Source: Aestuariibacter salexigens DSM 15300 (GTDB taxonomy: Bacteria; Pseudomonadota; Gammaproteobacteria; Enterobacterales; Alteromonadaceae). Taken from it: a stretch of 64,000 bases of DNA. Positions 16,419 to 26,544 of this stretch are shown piece by piece. The notes beneath the pieces were generated by a model. It had not been told where the DNA came from, did not search any database, and saw only the letters and a list, made by a program, of their open reading frames with translations. The stretch lies in assembly GCF_000429145.1 (NCBI RefSeq), contig NZ_AUBH01000004.1, positions 1 to 64,000 on the forward strand, in the 5' to 3' direction. Made by a program: the position numbers and the translations under genes. Within the stretch, counting starts at the first letter, position 1. Each line of letters begins with the position of its first letter.

Positions 16419-19400
16419 TTAACCCTCCGCTCCAAAGTTGTTAAATTCATCTGTGCTCTGTTCGACGCTGTCATCGTCCAACCAGTCGACCTTCGCCATT
16501 TTTCTCACGATAACGAATTCGTCCCGGTTACACCCCACAGTGCCGTAGTAGTTAAATCCGTAGGCCTGTTGCGCGTAACCACCGATCATGTGCGTTGGTT
16601 TCATCACTGCCCGCGTAACAGAGTTGTGGATACCACCGCGTGTTTTGGTGACCTCTGAACCGGGCACGTTTACAATGCGTTCCTGAGCGTGGTACATCAT
16701 GCTCATGCCTTCCGGCACACGCTGCGAGACAACAGCCCTTGCTGCAATCGCACCGTTAACGTTGAAGACTTCGATCCAATCGTTATCGACAATGCCTGCG
16801 CGCTGCGCGTCAGGTTCGGAAATCCACACAATCGGGCCGCCGCGAGACAGTGTCAGCATCAACAAGTTGTCCGAATAAGTGCTGTGGATCCCCCATTTCT
16901 GGTGCGGGGTTATCCAGTTCAGTGCAATCTCTGTGTTGCCATTGGGTTGTTTGTTCATCATTGGCTTCACAGTTTTAAGGTTGATTGGCGGCTTATACAG
17001 GCACATGGTTTCACCAAAATCGCGCATCCATTCATGATCCTGATAAAACTGTTGACGACCTGTTACGGTGCGCCAAGGAATGTACTCATGCACATTGGTA
17101 TAACCCGCGTTGTATGAGACATGCTCATCTTCTAACCCTGACCAGGTCGGCGAGCTGATGATTTTGCGGGGCTGAGCCTGCACATCTCTGAAGCGGATCT
17201 TTTCTTCTTCTTTGGGTTTCGCCAGATGAGTGTGATCCAGGCCGGTAAACTCGCTTAGGGCTGACCAAGCTTTCACTGCAACTTGGCCGTTGGTTTCCGG
17301 CGCAAGTGAAAGGATCACTTCTGCCGCATCAATGGCTGTTTCAATTTTGGGTCGACCTTTGTTCGCGCCTTCTTCAACATGGCGACGATTTAACTGGCCT
17401 AGGAATTCGACTTCTGTCTCTGTATTCCAGGTTATTCCTTTGCCACCGTTACCAAGTTTTTCAAGCAACGGCCCTATCGATGTGAATCGCGCATAAGTAT
17501 TGGGATAGTCGCGCTCAACCACAATCATATTCGGAGCAGTTTTGCCTGGGATAAGGTCACATTCGCCTTTCCACCAGTGTTTCACACCAAAGGGTTGTGC
17601 GATTTCCGCTGGCGTATCGTGCAGAATCGGTAAGGTAACTAAATCTTTCTCTACACCTAAGTGGCCAACCGCGGTTTTCGAGAACTGCTTGGCTATACCT
17701 TTGAAAATATCCCAGTCAGAACGAGACTCCCACACCGGGTCTACCGCCGCACTCAATGGGTGAATAAACGGGTGCATGTCAGAGGTATTGAGATCGTCTT
17801 TCTCGTACCAGGTTGCTGTTGGTAAAACAATGTCTGAGTACAGACAGGTGGTTGACATACGGAAGTCGAGAGTCACCAACAAGTCAATTTTACCTTCTGC
17901 GGCTTCATCGACCCATTTGATGTCTTCTGGCTTTTTACCACCGTCTTCGCCAAGATCTTTGCCCATCAAACCATGCTTGGTACCAAGCAAGTGACGTAGC
18001 ATGTATTCGTGGCCTTTACCTGAAGAACCAAGCAAATTCGAACGCCAAATAAACAAGTTACGCGGATAGTTTTGCGGATTCTCAGGCTCCAAGCATGCAA
18101 AATTAAGTTCACCGCTCTTTAATTGTTCCACAGCATAGTCCTGTGGTGACTTACCAGCAGCTTCTGCATCTCTGCAAAGCTGCAGCGGATTCATGCCAAG
18201 CTGTGGAGCAGATGGTAACCAGCCCATGCGTTCGGCTCGGCTGTTGAAATCGATAATCGAACCAGACCACTTGTCTTTGTTTGCCATCGGAGAAATGACC
18301 TCGGTCATCTCCAATTTCTCATAGCGCCACTGGCTTGAATGATTGTAAAAGAAAGACGTTCCATTCATATGGCGCGGAGGACGTTGCCAGTCAAGACCAA
18401 ACGCTAGCGGTTGCCAACCAGTTTGAGGACGCAGCTTCTCCTGACCCACATAGTGTGCCCAGCCGCCACCACTTTGACCAATGCAACCACACATCATCAA
18501 CATATTGATAAGACCACGGTAGTTCATATCCATGTGATACCAGTGGTTCATACCCGCACCAACGATAACCATAGAGCGACCTTTGGTCTTATCTGCGTTA
18601 GTTGCGAATTCCCGAGCAATTTTGATGACATCTGCGCGTGGTACACCGGTGATTTGCTCCTGCCAGGCCGGGGTGTATGGAATGTCTTGGTCGTAGCTGC
18701 TGGCTACATTCGGATCGTCATAGCCATTGTCTACACCATAGTTGGCCAGCGTTAAGTCAAACACAGTGGCAACATAAGTTTCAGAACCATCGGCAAGTTT
18801 GACTTTCTTAGCTGGCACTTTGCGTAGCAACACGTCATCGTGCTCAGTATTCTGGAAGTAGCCAAATTCATGCTCAGCGCCACCAAAGTACGGGAATGCA
18901 ACACTTACCAGCTCATCGTGGCTACCTTTCAGGCTTACCCGCAAATCGAGTTCATCACCTGATTTACCATCAGTTTGGGTGATATTCCACTTACCTTTTT
19001 CACCCCAGCGATAACCAACTGAGCCCGTGGGCGAGACCAGTTCGCCATCTTTATCGTTGATTGAGATAGTTTTCCATTCAGGATTGTTGTCTTGACCGAG
19101 TTGGCCATCTAGATCGGACGCTCTTAGGAAACGGCCCTGATGTAGACTGCCGTCTTCCGCTTTGTCCAGCATGACCAGAACCGGGAAGTCGGTGTAGCGC
19201 TTCACGTAGTCAGAGAAATAAACTGATGGTTTCTCGACATGGAACTCTTTGAGAATAACGTGGCCGAACGCCATCGCTAGTGCCGCATCAGTTCCTTGTT
19301 TTGGTGCCAGCCATTGGTCAGTAAGTTTTGCCACTTCCGAATAATCAGGCGTAATGCCAATGACCTTGGTGCCTTTGTATCGAACTTCTGTGAGGAAGTG

Positions 19401-20195
19401 CGCATCCGGCGTCCGTGTTTGCGGAACGTTTGAGCCCCAGCAAATAATGTAGTTCGAGTTATACCAATCAGCCGACTCTGGCACATCGGTCTGCTCACCC
19501 CAAATCTGAGGAGATGCTGGCGGTAAATCGCAGTACCAGTCATAGAAGCTCAAACAGTTACCACCTATCAACGACAGATATCGTGCACCCGCGGCATAGG
19601 AAACCATCGACATGGCAGGGATTGGTGAAAAACCTGTAATACGGTCAGGGCCGTAGGTTTTTGCTGTATATACATTCGCAGCCGCGATGATCTCATTGGC
19701 TTCGTTCCAGTTAGCGCGAACAAATCCCCCCAGGCCTCGTTGTTGTTTGTATTCTTTGGCTTTGGCAGGATCTTCAACAATAGAGCGCCATGCCTCTACT
19801 GGATCCTGGTGTTGAGCTTTAGCTGCACGCCACAGTTTTACTAAGCGTTTACGGATTTTAGGATGTTTGAGGCGATTCGCACTGTAGATGTACCAAGAAT
19901 AACTTGCGCCTCTAGGACAACCCCTGGGCTCATGATTGGGAAGATCCGGGCGTGTGCGTGGGTAATCAGTTTGCTGAGTTTCCCAAGTTACCAAACCATC
20001 TTTCACGTATATCTTCCAGGAACATGACCCGGTACAATTAACACCGTGGGTTGAACGCACAACTTTGTCATGCTGCCAGCGACGGCGATATCCGTCTTCC
20101 CACCCTCTACTTTCATTCGTAGTAACACCGTGACCGTTCGAAAACGGCTCTTCGTTACGTTTGAAGAACTGCAATCTGTCTAAAAAATGACTCAC
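16419..20195 (-). CDS. narG: respiratory nitrate reductase alpha subunit (molybdenum catalytic)
   Basis: The catalytic subunit reduces nitrate to nitrite at the bis-MGD molybdenum centre in the cytoplasm. It has about 1,258 residues. The N-terminal region STHGVNCTGSCSWKIYVKDG binds the FS0 cluster and the following NHEPRGCPRGASYSWY is highly conserved; the Mo-ligand Asp lies in GGNCLSFYDWYCD. The start is a GTG at 20195 (VSHFLDRLQFFKR) preceded by AAGGAG 6 bases away, matching the E. coli MSKFLDRFRYFK beginning; a TTG six codons upstream is rejected. It begins the narGHJI operon and diverges from narX, with a NarL-type site in between at 20319-20334. Confidence 0.97.
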   Translation of the reverse strand: MSHFLDRLQFFKRNEEPFSNGHGVTTNESRGWEDGYRRRWQHDKVVRSTHGVNCTGSCSWKIYVKDGLVTWETQQTDYPRTRPDLPNHEPRGCPRGASYSWYIYSANRLKHPKIRKRLVKLWRAAKAQHQDPVEAWRSIVEDPAKAKEYKQQRGLGGFVRANWNEANEIIAAANVYTAKTYGPDRITGFSPIPAMSMVSYAAGARYLSLIGGNCLSFYDWYCDLPPASPQIWGEQTDVPESADWYNSNYIICWGSNVPQTRTPDAHFLTEVRYKGTKVIGITPDYSEVAKLTDQWLAPKQGTDAALAMAFGHVILKEFHVEKPSVYFSDYVKRYTDFPVLVMLDKAEDGSLHQGRFLRASDLDGQLGQDNNPEWKTISINDKDGELVSPTGSVGYRWGEKGKWNITQTDGKSGDELDLRVSLKGSHDELVSVAFPYFGGAEHEFGYFQNTEHDDVLLRKVPAKKVKLADGSETYVATVFDLTLANYGVDNGYDDPNVASSYDQDIPYTPAWQEQITGVPRADVIKIAREFATNADKTKGRSMVIVGAGMNHWYHMDMNYRGLINMLMMCGCIGQSGGGWAHYVGQEKLRPQTGWQPLAFGLDWQRPPRHMNGTSFFYNHSSQWRYEKLEMTEVISPMANKDKWSGSIIDFNSRAERMGWLPSAPQLGMNPLQLCRDAEAAGKSPQDYAVEQLKSGELNFACLEPENPQNYPRNLFIWRSNLLGSSGKGHEYMLRHLLGTKHGLMGKDLGEDGGKKPEDIKWVDEAAEGKIDLLVTLDFRMSTTCLYSDIVLPTATWYEKDDLNTSDMHPFIHPLSAAVDPVWESRSDWDIFKGIAKQFSKTAVGHLGVEKDLVTLPILHDTPAEIAQPFGVKHWWKGECDLIPGKTAPNMIVVERDYPNTYARFTSIGPLLEKLGNGGKGITWNTETEVEFLGQLNRRHVEEGANKGRPKIETAIDAAEVILSLAPETNGQVAVKAWSALSEFTGLDHTHLAKPKEEEKIRFRDVQAQPRKIISSPTWSGLEDEHVSYNAGYTNVHEYIPWRTVTGRQQFYQDHEWMRDFGETMCLYKPPINLKTVKPMMNKQPNGNTEIALNWITPHQKWGIHSTYSDNLLMLTLSRGGPIVWISEPDAQRAGIVDNDWIEVFNVNGAIAARAVVSQRVPEGMSMMYHAQERIVNVPGSEVTKTRGGIHNSVTRAVMKPTHMIGGYAQQAYGFNYYGTVGCNRDEFVIVRKMAKVDWLDDDSVEQSTDEFNNFGAEG

Positions 20196-20318
20196 GCCAG
20201 ACTCCTTTATCAATGGAATAGCAACGATAAGATGCGCTGCAAACTCAAGCTTTATATGGATTAAAGTGCATTGTTAATCGCACGGCAAGAGCCCGAAAAC
20301 AGCGTTAAATAAGGGAGT

Positions 20319-20334
20319 TACCACCAAAGTGGTA
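20319..20334. promoter_or_regulatory. NarL-type 7-2-7 site between narG and narX
   Basis: TACCACC-AA-AGTGGTA is two inverted NarL-like heptamers separated by 2 bases. The end hexamers are exact complements. It lies 124 bases before the narG start and 131 before narX. No clear FNR site was found in this intergenic stretch. Confidence 0.6.
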
Positions 20335-20436
20335 GAGGCGTTTTTTTGCTTTTCCTTTGTATTAAAGGGATCTAGACTGATGTCATTAAGAACTGATTAC
20401 AATTTGAGCGTAAGTTAATCTTTGGAGGTATCACTT

Positions 20437-20478
20437 GTGAGTCGACTTAGTTTCTACATAACCCATGCAACCCATTAA
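20437..20478 (+). other. possible 13-codon leader peptide overlapping narX start
   Basis: GGAGG (20424-20428) lies 8 bases before GTG 20437, which opens a 13-codon frame (VSRLSFYITHATH) ending at TAA 20476-20478. The narX ATG at 20465 is inside it in another frame and has no ribosome site of its own, while the in-frame codon at 20459 is a stop, so narX cannot begin earlier. Coupled translation of narX is a plausible reading. Confidence 0.4.
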
Positions 20479-22318
20479 AAGCTTCATACATTCGACTGTA
20501 TTTAAAATCGCCGCACTAATGTTTTCGGTTAGCTTTTTGGCGATCGTCAGTATGTTTACAACCGTGTTTATGAGTGACGGTGCCCAGTTCGATGCTCAGG
20601 CGGTGAATGTGGCGGGTTCATTGAGAATGCAGACGTATCGAATTCATAGCTTCATGCTCGACAATCCAAATGATATTGAGACCATCAATCAATTAGTTGA
20701 CGAATTTGACCTGACCCTGAATACCGGCGTGCTGGTTAATCAACAGGCACTTAGGGACAGTGGAGATATCGCAAAGCATCATGCGGCAGTGACAAAAAAC
20801 TGGAGTGAAAGAGTTAAGCCGTTGATCGAAACCTATTTGACAGCTTCAGGTGATCCCAACACCTCCAGTCTGGATGGTTTTAACAAACTGGTAGAAGATA
20901 TCGAGCTACTTGTTGGTGCTTATCAAAAACATGCTGAAACTAATATCGCTACGATTCGATTAGTCCAAAGTCTTGCGTTATTTAGTACCCTGATACTTAT
21001 TGCCCTTGCCATGGTGATTGTGCACCGTCACATAGAGCAACCACTGTCGAAACTGACTTGGGTAGCCCATCAGATAGGAAAAGGAGATTTTACTGCCAAA
21101 GCAGAAGAGACTGGCAAAGGCGAGCTTGCAATACTGGCCAGAACAATAAATAAAATGAGCGGTAGCTTGTATCGTTCAAAGTCTCAACTTGAAGAACAAA
21201 TTAAGCGTAAAACAAGAAAACTATCGCGCTCTAATCAATCCCTCGAATTGCTGTTTCAAGTATCTCGCAAACTTAACGAAGTGGAACCGGGCTCTGTTGA
21301 TTTTCAGCCCTTACTCAACAAGCTGGCAGCCGTGACTGGTGTGAAAGACCTGGATCTGTGCATTATGACAGCGCAAGGCACGGGCCCTTATGAACATTTG
21401 ATGAGTACAGAGAAGACGATTCCAGATAAGTGTCAGCAGCAACTCTGTCATGACTGTACTGAGCATGATTCGCTATTCCCGCCTGTTAATGGGCAAATGA
21501 AGTATCAGTTAAGTATTGGTGATCAACACTATGGTGTCTTGGTAGTGAGTTTGGATGAAGGGAGTATTCTGGAAGACTGGCAGCACCAGTTGTTTGAAGC
21601 CATTGCTGAACAGGTCGCCAATGGATTGAGCATGAAATATCAAAATGAGCAGCGCAGGCGCATCGCTTTGATGAATGAGCGCACGGTGATAGCCAGAGAA
21701 CTGCATGATTCACTAGCGCAGGCATTATCCTATTTGAAAATTCAGGTGACACGATTACAACGACTGCAGCAGAAAGAGAGTGCTCAGGAGCAAATAGACC
21801 AAGTTATTGATGAGTTAAAGAACGGGCTCGGTGCGGCTTACAGTGAACTACGAGAATTGCTAACGACTTTCAGATTAAAGTTAGATGGACAGGGCATCAA
21901 AGCCGCATTAGAGCAAACGATTTCGCAATTGCAAAACCGCTCAGACGATTTCAGTTTTACGCTTAATTATCACGTTAGCAATATTCCATTCACGCCTCAA
22001 GAAGAAATACATCTATTGCAAATTGCCAGAGAAGCAACCCAAAACGCCTTCTATCATTCTCAAGGGTCTAATATTGAAATTGGCATCACCAGTAATTCTC
22101 TTTCCGAAGTGATATTGACGGTTAAAGATAACGGAATTGGCATCCCTGAAGACCCGAATAAACTTAATCATTATGGCCTAGCCATTATGAAGGAACGCAG
22201 CCGAAACCTGGACGGTGAACTAACAGTCAAACGTAATGATGAGCGTGGCACCACGGTCATGTTTAGTTTCATTCCAGAGTATGCACGGACGCTCGAGTTA
22301 AAGAGTAAAAGTGCTTAG
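20465..22318 (+). CDS. narX: nitrate/nitrite sensor histidine kinase
   Basis: The 617-residue membrane sensor has a first membrane helix at about 13-35, then the periplasmic P-box FDAQAVNVAGSLRMQTYRI (about 42-60) that binds nitrate, a second helix at about 165-185 and a HAMP linker. A Cys-cluster region follows (CQQQLCHDC near 322-330). The HisKA_3 box ERTVIARELHDSL has the phosphorylated His at 414, and the ATPase domain ends with DNGIGIP near 555. It should phosphorylate NarL (26852). It is divergent from narG. Cognate gene order differs from E. coli, since narL sits 4.5 kb away with the mod and narK genes in between. Confidence 0.95.
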   Translation: MQPIKSFIHSTVFKIAALMFSVSFLAIVSMFTTVFMSDGAQFDAQAVNVAGSLRMQTYRIHSFMLDNPNDIETINQLVDEFDLTLNTGVLVNQQALRDSGDIAKHHAAVTKNWSERVKPLIETYLTASGDPNTSSLDGFNKLVEDIELLVGAYQKHAETNIATIRLVQSLALFSTLILIALAMVIVHRHIEQPLSKLTWVAHQIGKGDFTAKAEETGKGELAILARTINKMSGSLYRSKSQLEEQIKRKTRKLSRSNQSLELLFQVSRKLNEVEPGSVDFQPLLNKLAAVTGVKDLDLCIMTAQGTGPYEHLMSTEKTIPDKCQQQLCHDCTEHDSLFPPVNGQMKYQLSIGDQHYGVLVVSLDEGSILEDWQHQLFEAIAEQVANGLSMKYQNEQRRRIALMNERTVIARELHDSLAQALSYLKIQVTRLQRLQQKESAQEQIDQVIDELKNGLGAAYSELRELLTTFRLKLDGQGIKAALEQTISQLQNRSDDFSFTLNYHVSNIPFTPQEEIHLLQIAREATQNAFYHSQGSNIEIGITSNSLSEVILTVKDNGIGIPEDPNKLNHYGLAIMKERSRNLDGELTVKRNDERGTTVMFSFIPEYARTLELKSKSA

Positions 22319-22343
22319 TTTTCCGCGCCTTTAGCGAATTTTA

Positions 22344-23402
22344 TTAGCTGTGAATTGCGACTGATTTCACCTGCAATAACACTTGGTTGCCAACACGCAA
22401 ACCCAAATTTGCTAATCCGCGTTTGGTTACTGCGACCATAAATTCGTGTTCGCCGACATTAGCTTTAACGATTGCTTGGCTAGGATGATCACCCTCATTG
22501 ATTGCCACAATCTTAGCTTTGAACACGTTTTGAAAACTGGCGTCACCTGCAGAATTGGCCAAAGCTATATCTTTACTTAAAATCTGCACCCTTACTTCAT
22601 CACCTATCGACATTTTGGTATTGGGTAACCATAGTTTTTGATCACTGATAGATAAACAAGCTAAATGCCATCTCTTATCAATCTCGATAATTTTCCCGGT
22701 CAAAACAGACGATATTTCTCCGTTTAACCTTAGTGGTAGTTTTTCGTTTGTAAGTGATGCCGACAGCGAATCGCTGGATACAACCCTGCCTTCGTGCATG
22801 ACAACAACATGGTCTGCAAGCATTGCCACTTCTGGCGCAGCGTGAGTAACATACAGCATTGGGATGCTCAGTTGCCGTTTAATACGCTTAAGGTAAGGTA
22901 AGATCTCACGCTTTCGGTCATCGTCAAGTGATGCCAAAGGTTCATCAAACAACAAAATCTTGGGATTTAACGCCAATGCGCGAGCTATGCCAACACGCTG
23001 CGCTTCCCCACCTGATAAAGCTGCAGGTTTCTGCTCCAATAAGTGTTCAATACCCAACACTGCGATTGTTTCATCCAGGTTCTTCTTGCTTGCCTCAATG
23101 GCGCGTTTGATACCGTAATCTAGATTGTCTTTCACACTGAGATGACTGAATAGGCTTGGCTCCTGAAAGACATACCCAACGTCTCTCTTATGTGGCTTCA
23201 GCTTTATACTCTTACTTTCCCAAACTTCATTAGCGATGGAGCAATGTCCGGTTGCCTCGTTTTCTAAGCCAGCGACACAGCGTAGTAGTGTCGTCTTACC
23301 GCAACCAGAATGCCCATAAAGCACGCTGATGCCAGTATCAGGAAGTTTTAGATCTACATTCAGATTAAAGCGCCCTTTGGATAGTCTGTAAGCCAATTTC
23401 AC
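22344..23402 (-). CDS. modC: molybdate ABC transporter ATP-binding protein
   Basis: The 352-residue ATPase drives molybdate import. Visible are Walker A GHSGCGKTTLL (about residues 30-40), the signature LSGGEAQRVGIARAL (about 125-139), Walker B ILLFDEPLASLD and a C-terminal Mop/TOBE domain (about 285-350) that binds molybdate. The start is GTG 23402, 2 bases after the modB stop. It ends 25 bases from the narX stop in convergent orientation. Molybdate is needed for NarG cofactor, which explains its place here. Confidence 0.93.
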   Translation of the reverse strand: MKLAYRLSKGRFNLNVDLKLPDTGISVLYGHSGCGKTTLLRCVAGLENEATGHCSIANEVWESKSIKLKPHKRDVGYVFQEPSLFSHLSVKDNLDYGIKRAIEASKKNLDETIAVLGIEHLLEQKPAALSGGEAQRVGIARALALNPKILLFDEPLASLDDDRKREILPYLKRIKRQLSIPMLYVTHAAPEVAMLADHVVVMHEGRVVSSDSLSASLTNEKLPLRLNGEISSVLTGKIIEIDKRWHLACLSISDQKLWLPNTKMSIGDEVRVQILSKDIALANSAGDASFQNVFKAKIVAINEGDHPSQAIVKANVGEHEFMVAVTKRGLANLGLRVGNQVLLQVKSVAIHS

Positions 23403-23404
23403 GA

Positions 23405-24097
23405 TTACTTACTCTTCACAAGAGCGACTGCAAAGCTCCGTCGCCGGATCCATTGCAGCAGCGTTAACGTCAAAAATGAGAAGACAAGCATGATCACTGA
23501 CAGCGTGTGTGCAGCGCCATAATTCATACTTTCTACATGGTCATAGATTTGAATTGAGACGACTTGTGTTTCACCCGGAATGTTTCCGCCAATCATCAAA
23601 ATAACGCCAAATTCACCAACCGTATGAGCAAAGGTCAAAACAATAGCGGTAAGGATACCGCTTTTTGATAGCGGCAATACGACGGAAAAGAAAGCATCGA
23701 TAGGTGACGCTCTCAATGTAGAAGCGACTTCTAGTGTTCGATTTGGAATTGCCTCAAAAGCAGACACAAGGGGCTGTATGGTAAAAGGTAAGGAATAAAT
23801 AATTGAGGCTATAACCAAGCCTGTAAACGTGAAGGGGAATAAACCAATACTCAACTGCGTTGTTATTTTCCCAACAGGCCCATCTGGGCCAAGCATTAAT
23901 AATAAGTAAAAGCCCAACACCGTAGGCGGCAAGATGAGTGGCATGGCTACCAAGGCTGTTAAGAGGTTTGTGAGTTTGGAGTTAGATCTAGCCAACCACC
24001 AGGAAAATGGAATTCCGAAAAATAACAGGATGATGGTTACCGTACTCGCCAGCTTCAAAGTCAGAAGCAAAGCTTGCAAATCACACGCCGATAGCAC
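23405..24097 (-). CDS. modB: molybdate ABC transporter permease
   Basis: The inner-membrane channel has about 230 residues and five to six helices, with the permease EAA loop around EVASTLRASPIDAFFSVVLPLSKSGI (shown in part: EVASTLRASP). I place the start at GTG 24097 (VLSACDLQALLLT), because AGGAG lies 7 bases upstream. An ATG at 24130 would overlap modA by 50 bases and lacks a ribosome site. With the chosen start, the overlap with modA is 17 bases. It pairs with ModC and receives molybdate from ModA. Confidence 0.92.
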   Translation of the reverse strand: MLSACDLQALLLTLKLASTVTIILLFFGIPFSWWLARSNSKLTNLLTALVAMPLILPPTVLGFYLLLMLGPDGPVGKITTQLSIGLFPFTFTGLVIASIIYSLPFTIQPLVSAFEAIPNRTLEVASTLRASPIDAFFSVVLPLSKSGILTAIVLTFAHTVGEFGVILMIGGNIPGETQVVSIQIYDHVESMNYGAAHTLSVIMLVFSFLTLTLLQWIRRRSFAVALVKSK

Positions 24098-24860
24098 TTG
24101 TAGTCTCCTGATTGGGTGTTTCAAATCCATACTGTGTCAGTAGCCTTACGACTTCTCCACTTTGCATAAAAGCATGAAACAACCATGCTGCAGGTTTTTC
24201 TCCACCGCGTTGAGTAACAATAAAACCTTGAAGTAGCGGAGAGTGCAGTGTTTCTGGTATCAACAGGTAGGATGCATTTGAAGAGTTTGACGCAGACTTG
24301 ACCAACGACAACGCAACGATACCCGCATCGACATGTCGATTAACGATAAATTGAGTAGTATGAGAAACGCTATCACCATAGATGATTTTTGACGTAAGTT
24401 GAGTCCACAATCCAGCTTGTTCTAGTGCCTCTCTGGCTTTCATGCCATAAGGTGCATGTCTTGGATTAGCAATTGCAATTCTCTCAAAGTCAGCGTGAAG
24501 CAAAGAGGCAAGTTGGCTATTGGACATATCGTTTTTATGACTCAGCAATACCAGTCTACCCTTGGCGTAGGGGACAACGTCCGACGATGAATAGCCCAAC
24601 GATTTTAGCTGCTGTGGAAAACTAATATCCGCTGAGAAATACAGGTCGTAAGGTGCGCCATTGCGGATCTGCGTACGAAACTTGCCAGACGAACCAAACG
24701 AAGTTTTAACTTTTATGTCCGGATTTGCTGATTCGAATAAACTTACGATGTCTTTCATCGCAAATTTAAGATCTGACGCTGCCGCTATTAACAACTCATC
24801 AGCATTCACGACCGAATGAACAAACAGGGTTATCGAGAACAAGATTAGCTTTAAACGCAT
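24081..24860 (-). CDS. modA: periplasmic molybdate-binding protein
   Basis: The 259-residue protein has a signal peptide (about residues 1-20, ending SVVNADE) and the family pattern LLIAAASDLKFAMKDI, FGSSGKFRTQI and GAPYDLYFSAD, in which Ser residues coordinate the oxyanion. It collects molybdate (or tungstate) in the periplasm and hands it to ModB. It opens the modABC operon, 70 bases after the narK stop. I saw no ModE-like palindrome upstream; co-transcription with narK is possible. Confidence 0.92.
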   Translation of the reverse strand: MRLKLILFSITLFVHSVVNADELLIAAASDLKFAMKDIVSLFESANPDIKVKTSFGSSGKFRTQIRNGAPYDLYFSADISFPQQLKSLGYSSSDVVPYAKGRLVLLSHKNDMSNSQLASLLHADFERIAIANPRHAPYGMKAREALEQAGLWTQLTSKIIYGDSVSHTTQFIVNRHVDAGIVALSLVKSASNSSNASYLLIPETLHSPLLQGFIVTQRGGEKPAAWLFHAFMQSGEVVRLLTQYGFETPNQETTSAIGV

Positions 24861-24930
24861 GATGGTCTAACCATGGTGAAACGATTAAAGGCGCGATTGC
24901 TCGCACCTTTGTATCGATTATTGGAACTGC

Positions 24931-26544
24931 CTAAGGATTATAAAACTCGCCATCTTTGCGTAGATAGAACCAGTAATTAATCAAAACGCAGACACCGTAG
25001 AACACTGCAAAGCCAATCAACGCAACTTCTGGAGTAGTGGCCTGGATTTGCTCACCAATAACTTTGGGAATGTAAAAGGCACCATATGCCGCTACCGCTG
25101 ACGTCCACCCAAGCACAGGGCCCGCTTGTTCTTTGGGGAATACTTGTGCGATGGTTCTGAAGGTTGAACCATTGCCGATGCCTGTGGCTGCAAATAGAAT
25201 CAGAAACAACACAAAGAATGGTATAAAGAACTCTTCTGGTGTGGCAGATTGATAAGCTGCCTGCATGTAGTAAGCTGCACCGAGTGCGCTAGCGATCATT
25301 ACAATTGAGCATATTTGTGTGACTAAAGCTCCGCCGATTTTGTCAGAAATCCAGCCACCTAAAGGACGAATAAGTGCGCCAATAAAAGGGCCCATCCAAG
25401 CATACATTAGAGCACTTGGGCCATTCGGGTTAATGGTATTGTGCGTCATCACTCCATCGACCATGACATGGCTATAACCGAAGATAACTTTGATCGCTAG
25501 CGGGAATGATGCCGCGAAACCGATAAACGAACCAAACGTCATGGTGTAAATTACGCTCATCACCCAGGTGTGCTTGTTGTTAAAGATTTGATACTGACGA
25601 GTCAGACTCTCACCAATTGAACCTGGCAGCATTTTCAAGATGACTACCGTGGCAGTAACCACCAGCACTAACACAACTTCCTTAGGCACACCGAATCCGG
25701 AACCGTTTGCGGTCTCAGGTAGCATTAACCACAGGCCAAAAGCAGCCACAACCAGACCAATGCTGAGCATAACGGTTATTAGGGCAAAGGATGTCAACGG
25801 ATTGCCAATATTCGGAGAAACATCAGGCGTGCGAATATTATTCATTCCAAACCATGAAAGGAAGAATAAGGGGACAAGTAATAGCAACCAGACAAAGCCT
25901 GCATTTGAAATATAGCTTTCGGTGCCTGCAGGGATTTTTCCGATAAGCGTGCCTGATGCATTGATTAGCGTCATTGGGTCACCGCTAAACGCGCCAAAAG
26001 CGGCAAATGTCATAAAAAGTGGCACAACGATTTGCATCGTGGTTACACCGAAGTTACCCAAGCCGGCGTTCATACCCAGAGCCAATCCTTGCTGTTTCTT
26101 CGGGTAAAAGAAGCTGATATTTGACATGGATGAAGCGAAGTTTCCGCCGCCGAAACCTGATAACAATGCTAGTAGTTGAAATTGCCATAATGGCGTATCG
26201 GGGCTTTGTAACGCAAAACCAGTTCCTACTGCGGGAATCATCAATAACGCCGTCGTAAAGAATATGGTGTTTCTACCGCCGCATAATCGAATAAAGAAAC
26301 TGCTGGGAATTCTTAGTGTCGCTCCCGTCAATCCTGCAATTGCCATCAAGGTAAAGAGTTCGGCCTTAGCGAATGTGAATCCGAGATTAAGCATTTGGAC
26401 GGTAATAATGCCCCAATAAAGCCAGATAGCAAAACCAGCTAGCAAACTGGGAATCGAAATCCACAAATTGCGATTCGCTATTTTTTTTCCCTCTTTTTCC
26501 CAGAAATCCTGGTCTTCTGGATCCCATTTGTGCAGATCAGACAT
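24931..26544 (-). CDS. narK: nitrate/nitrite transporter, NarK-type MFS
   Basis: This is a major-facilitator protein of about 537 residues and twelve helices, longer than E. coli NarK (463) because of extra loops. The nitrate-signature stretches GFGGGNFASSMSNISFF and GMNAGLGNFGV are present, each followed by basic residues. It should import nitrate or exchange it for nitrite. I start it at ATG 26544 (MSDLHKWDPED) because GGAG lies 9 bases before; an in-frame TTG/ATG nine codons earlier has no ribosome site. It is divergent from narL, with a NarL-type site between them. Confidence 0.92.
   Translation of the reverse strand: MSDLHKWDPEDQDFWEKEGKKIANRNLWISIPSLLAGFAIWLYWGIITVQMLNLGFTFAKAELFTLMAIAGLTGATLRIPSSFFIRLCGGRNTIFFTTALLMIPAVGTGFALQSPDTPLWQFQLLALLSGFGGGNFASSMSNISFFYPKKQQGLALGMNAGLGNFGVTTMQIVVPLFMTFAAFGAFSGDPMTLINASGTLIGKIPAGTESYISNAGFVWLLLLVPLFFLSWFGMNNIRTPDVSPNIGNPLTSFALITVMLSIGLVVAAFGLWLMLPETANGSGFGVPKEVVLVLVVTATVVILKMLPGSIGESLTRQYQIFNNKHTWVMSVIYTMTFGSFIGFAASFPLAIKVIFGYSHVMVDGVMTHNTINPNGPSALMYAWMGPFIGALIRPLGGWISDKIGGALVTQICSIVMIASALGAAYYMQAAYQSATPEEFFIPFFVLFLILFAATGIGNGSTFRTIAQVFPKEQAGPVLGWTSAVAAYGAFYIPKVIGEQIQATTPEVALIGFAVFYGVCVLINYWFYLRKDGEFYNP

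Noticed and set aside
20214-20464. FNR box in the narG-narX promoter
   Set aside because: No TTGAT-N4-ATCAA match, even with one mismatch, that I could defend; only the NarL-type site is clear.
24100-24130. modB start at ATG 24130
   Set aside because: It would overlap modA by 50 bases with no ribosome site, whereas GTG 24097 has AGGAG at 7 bases.
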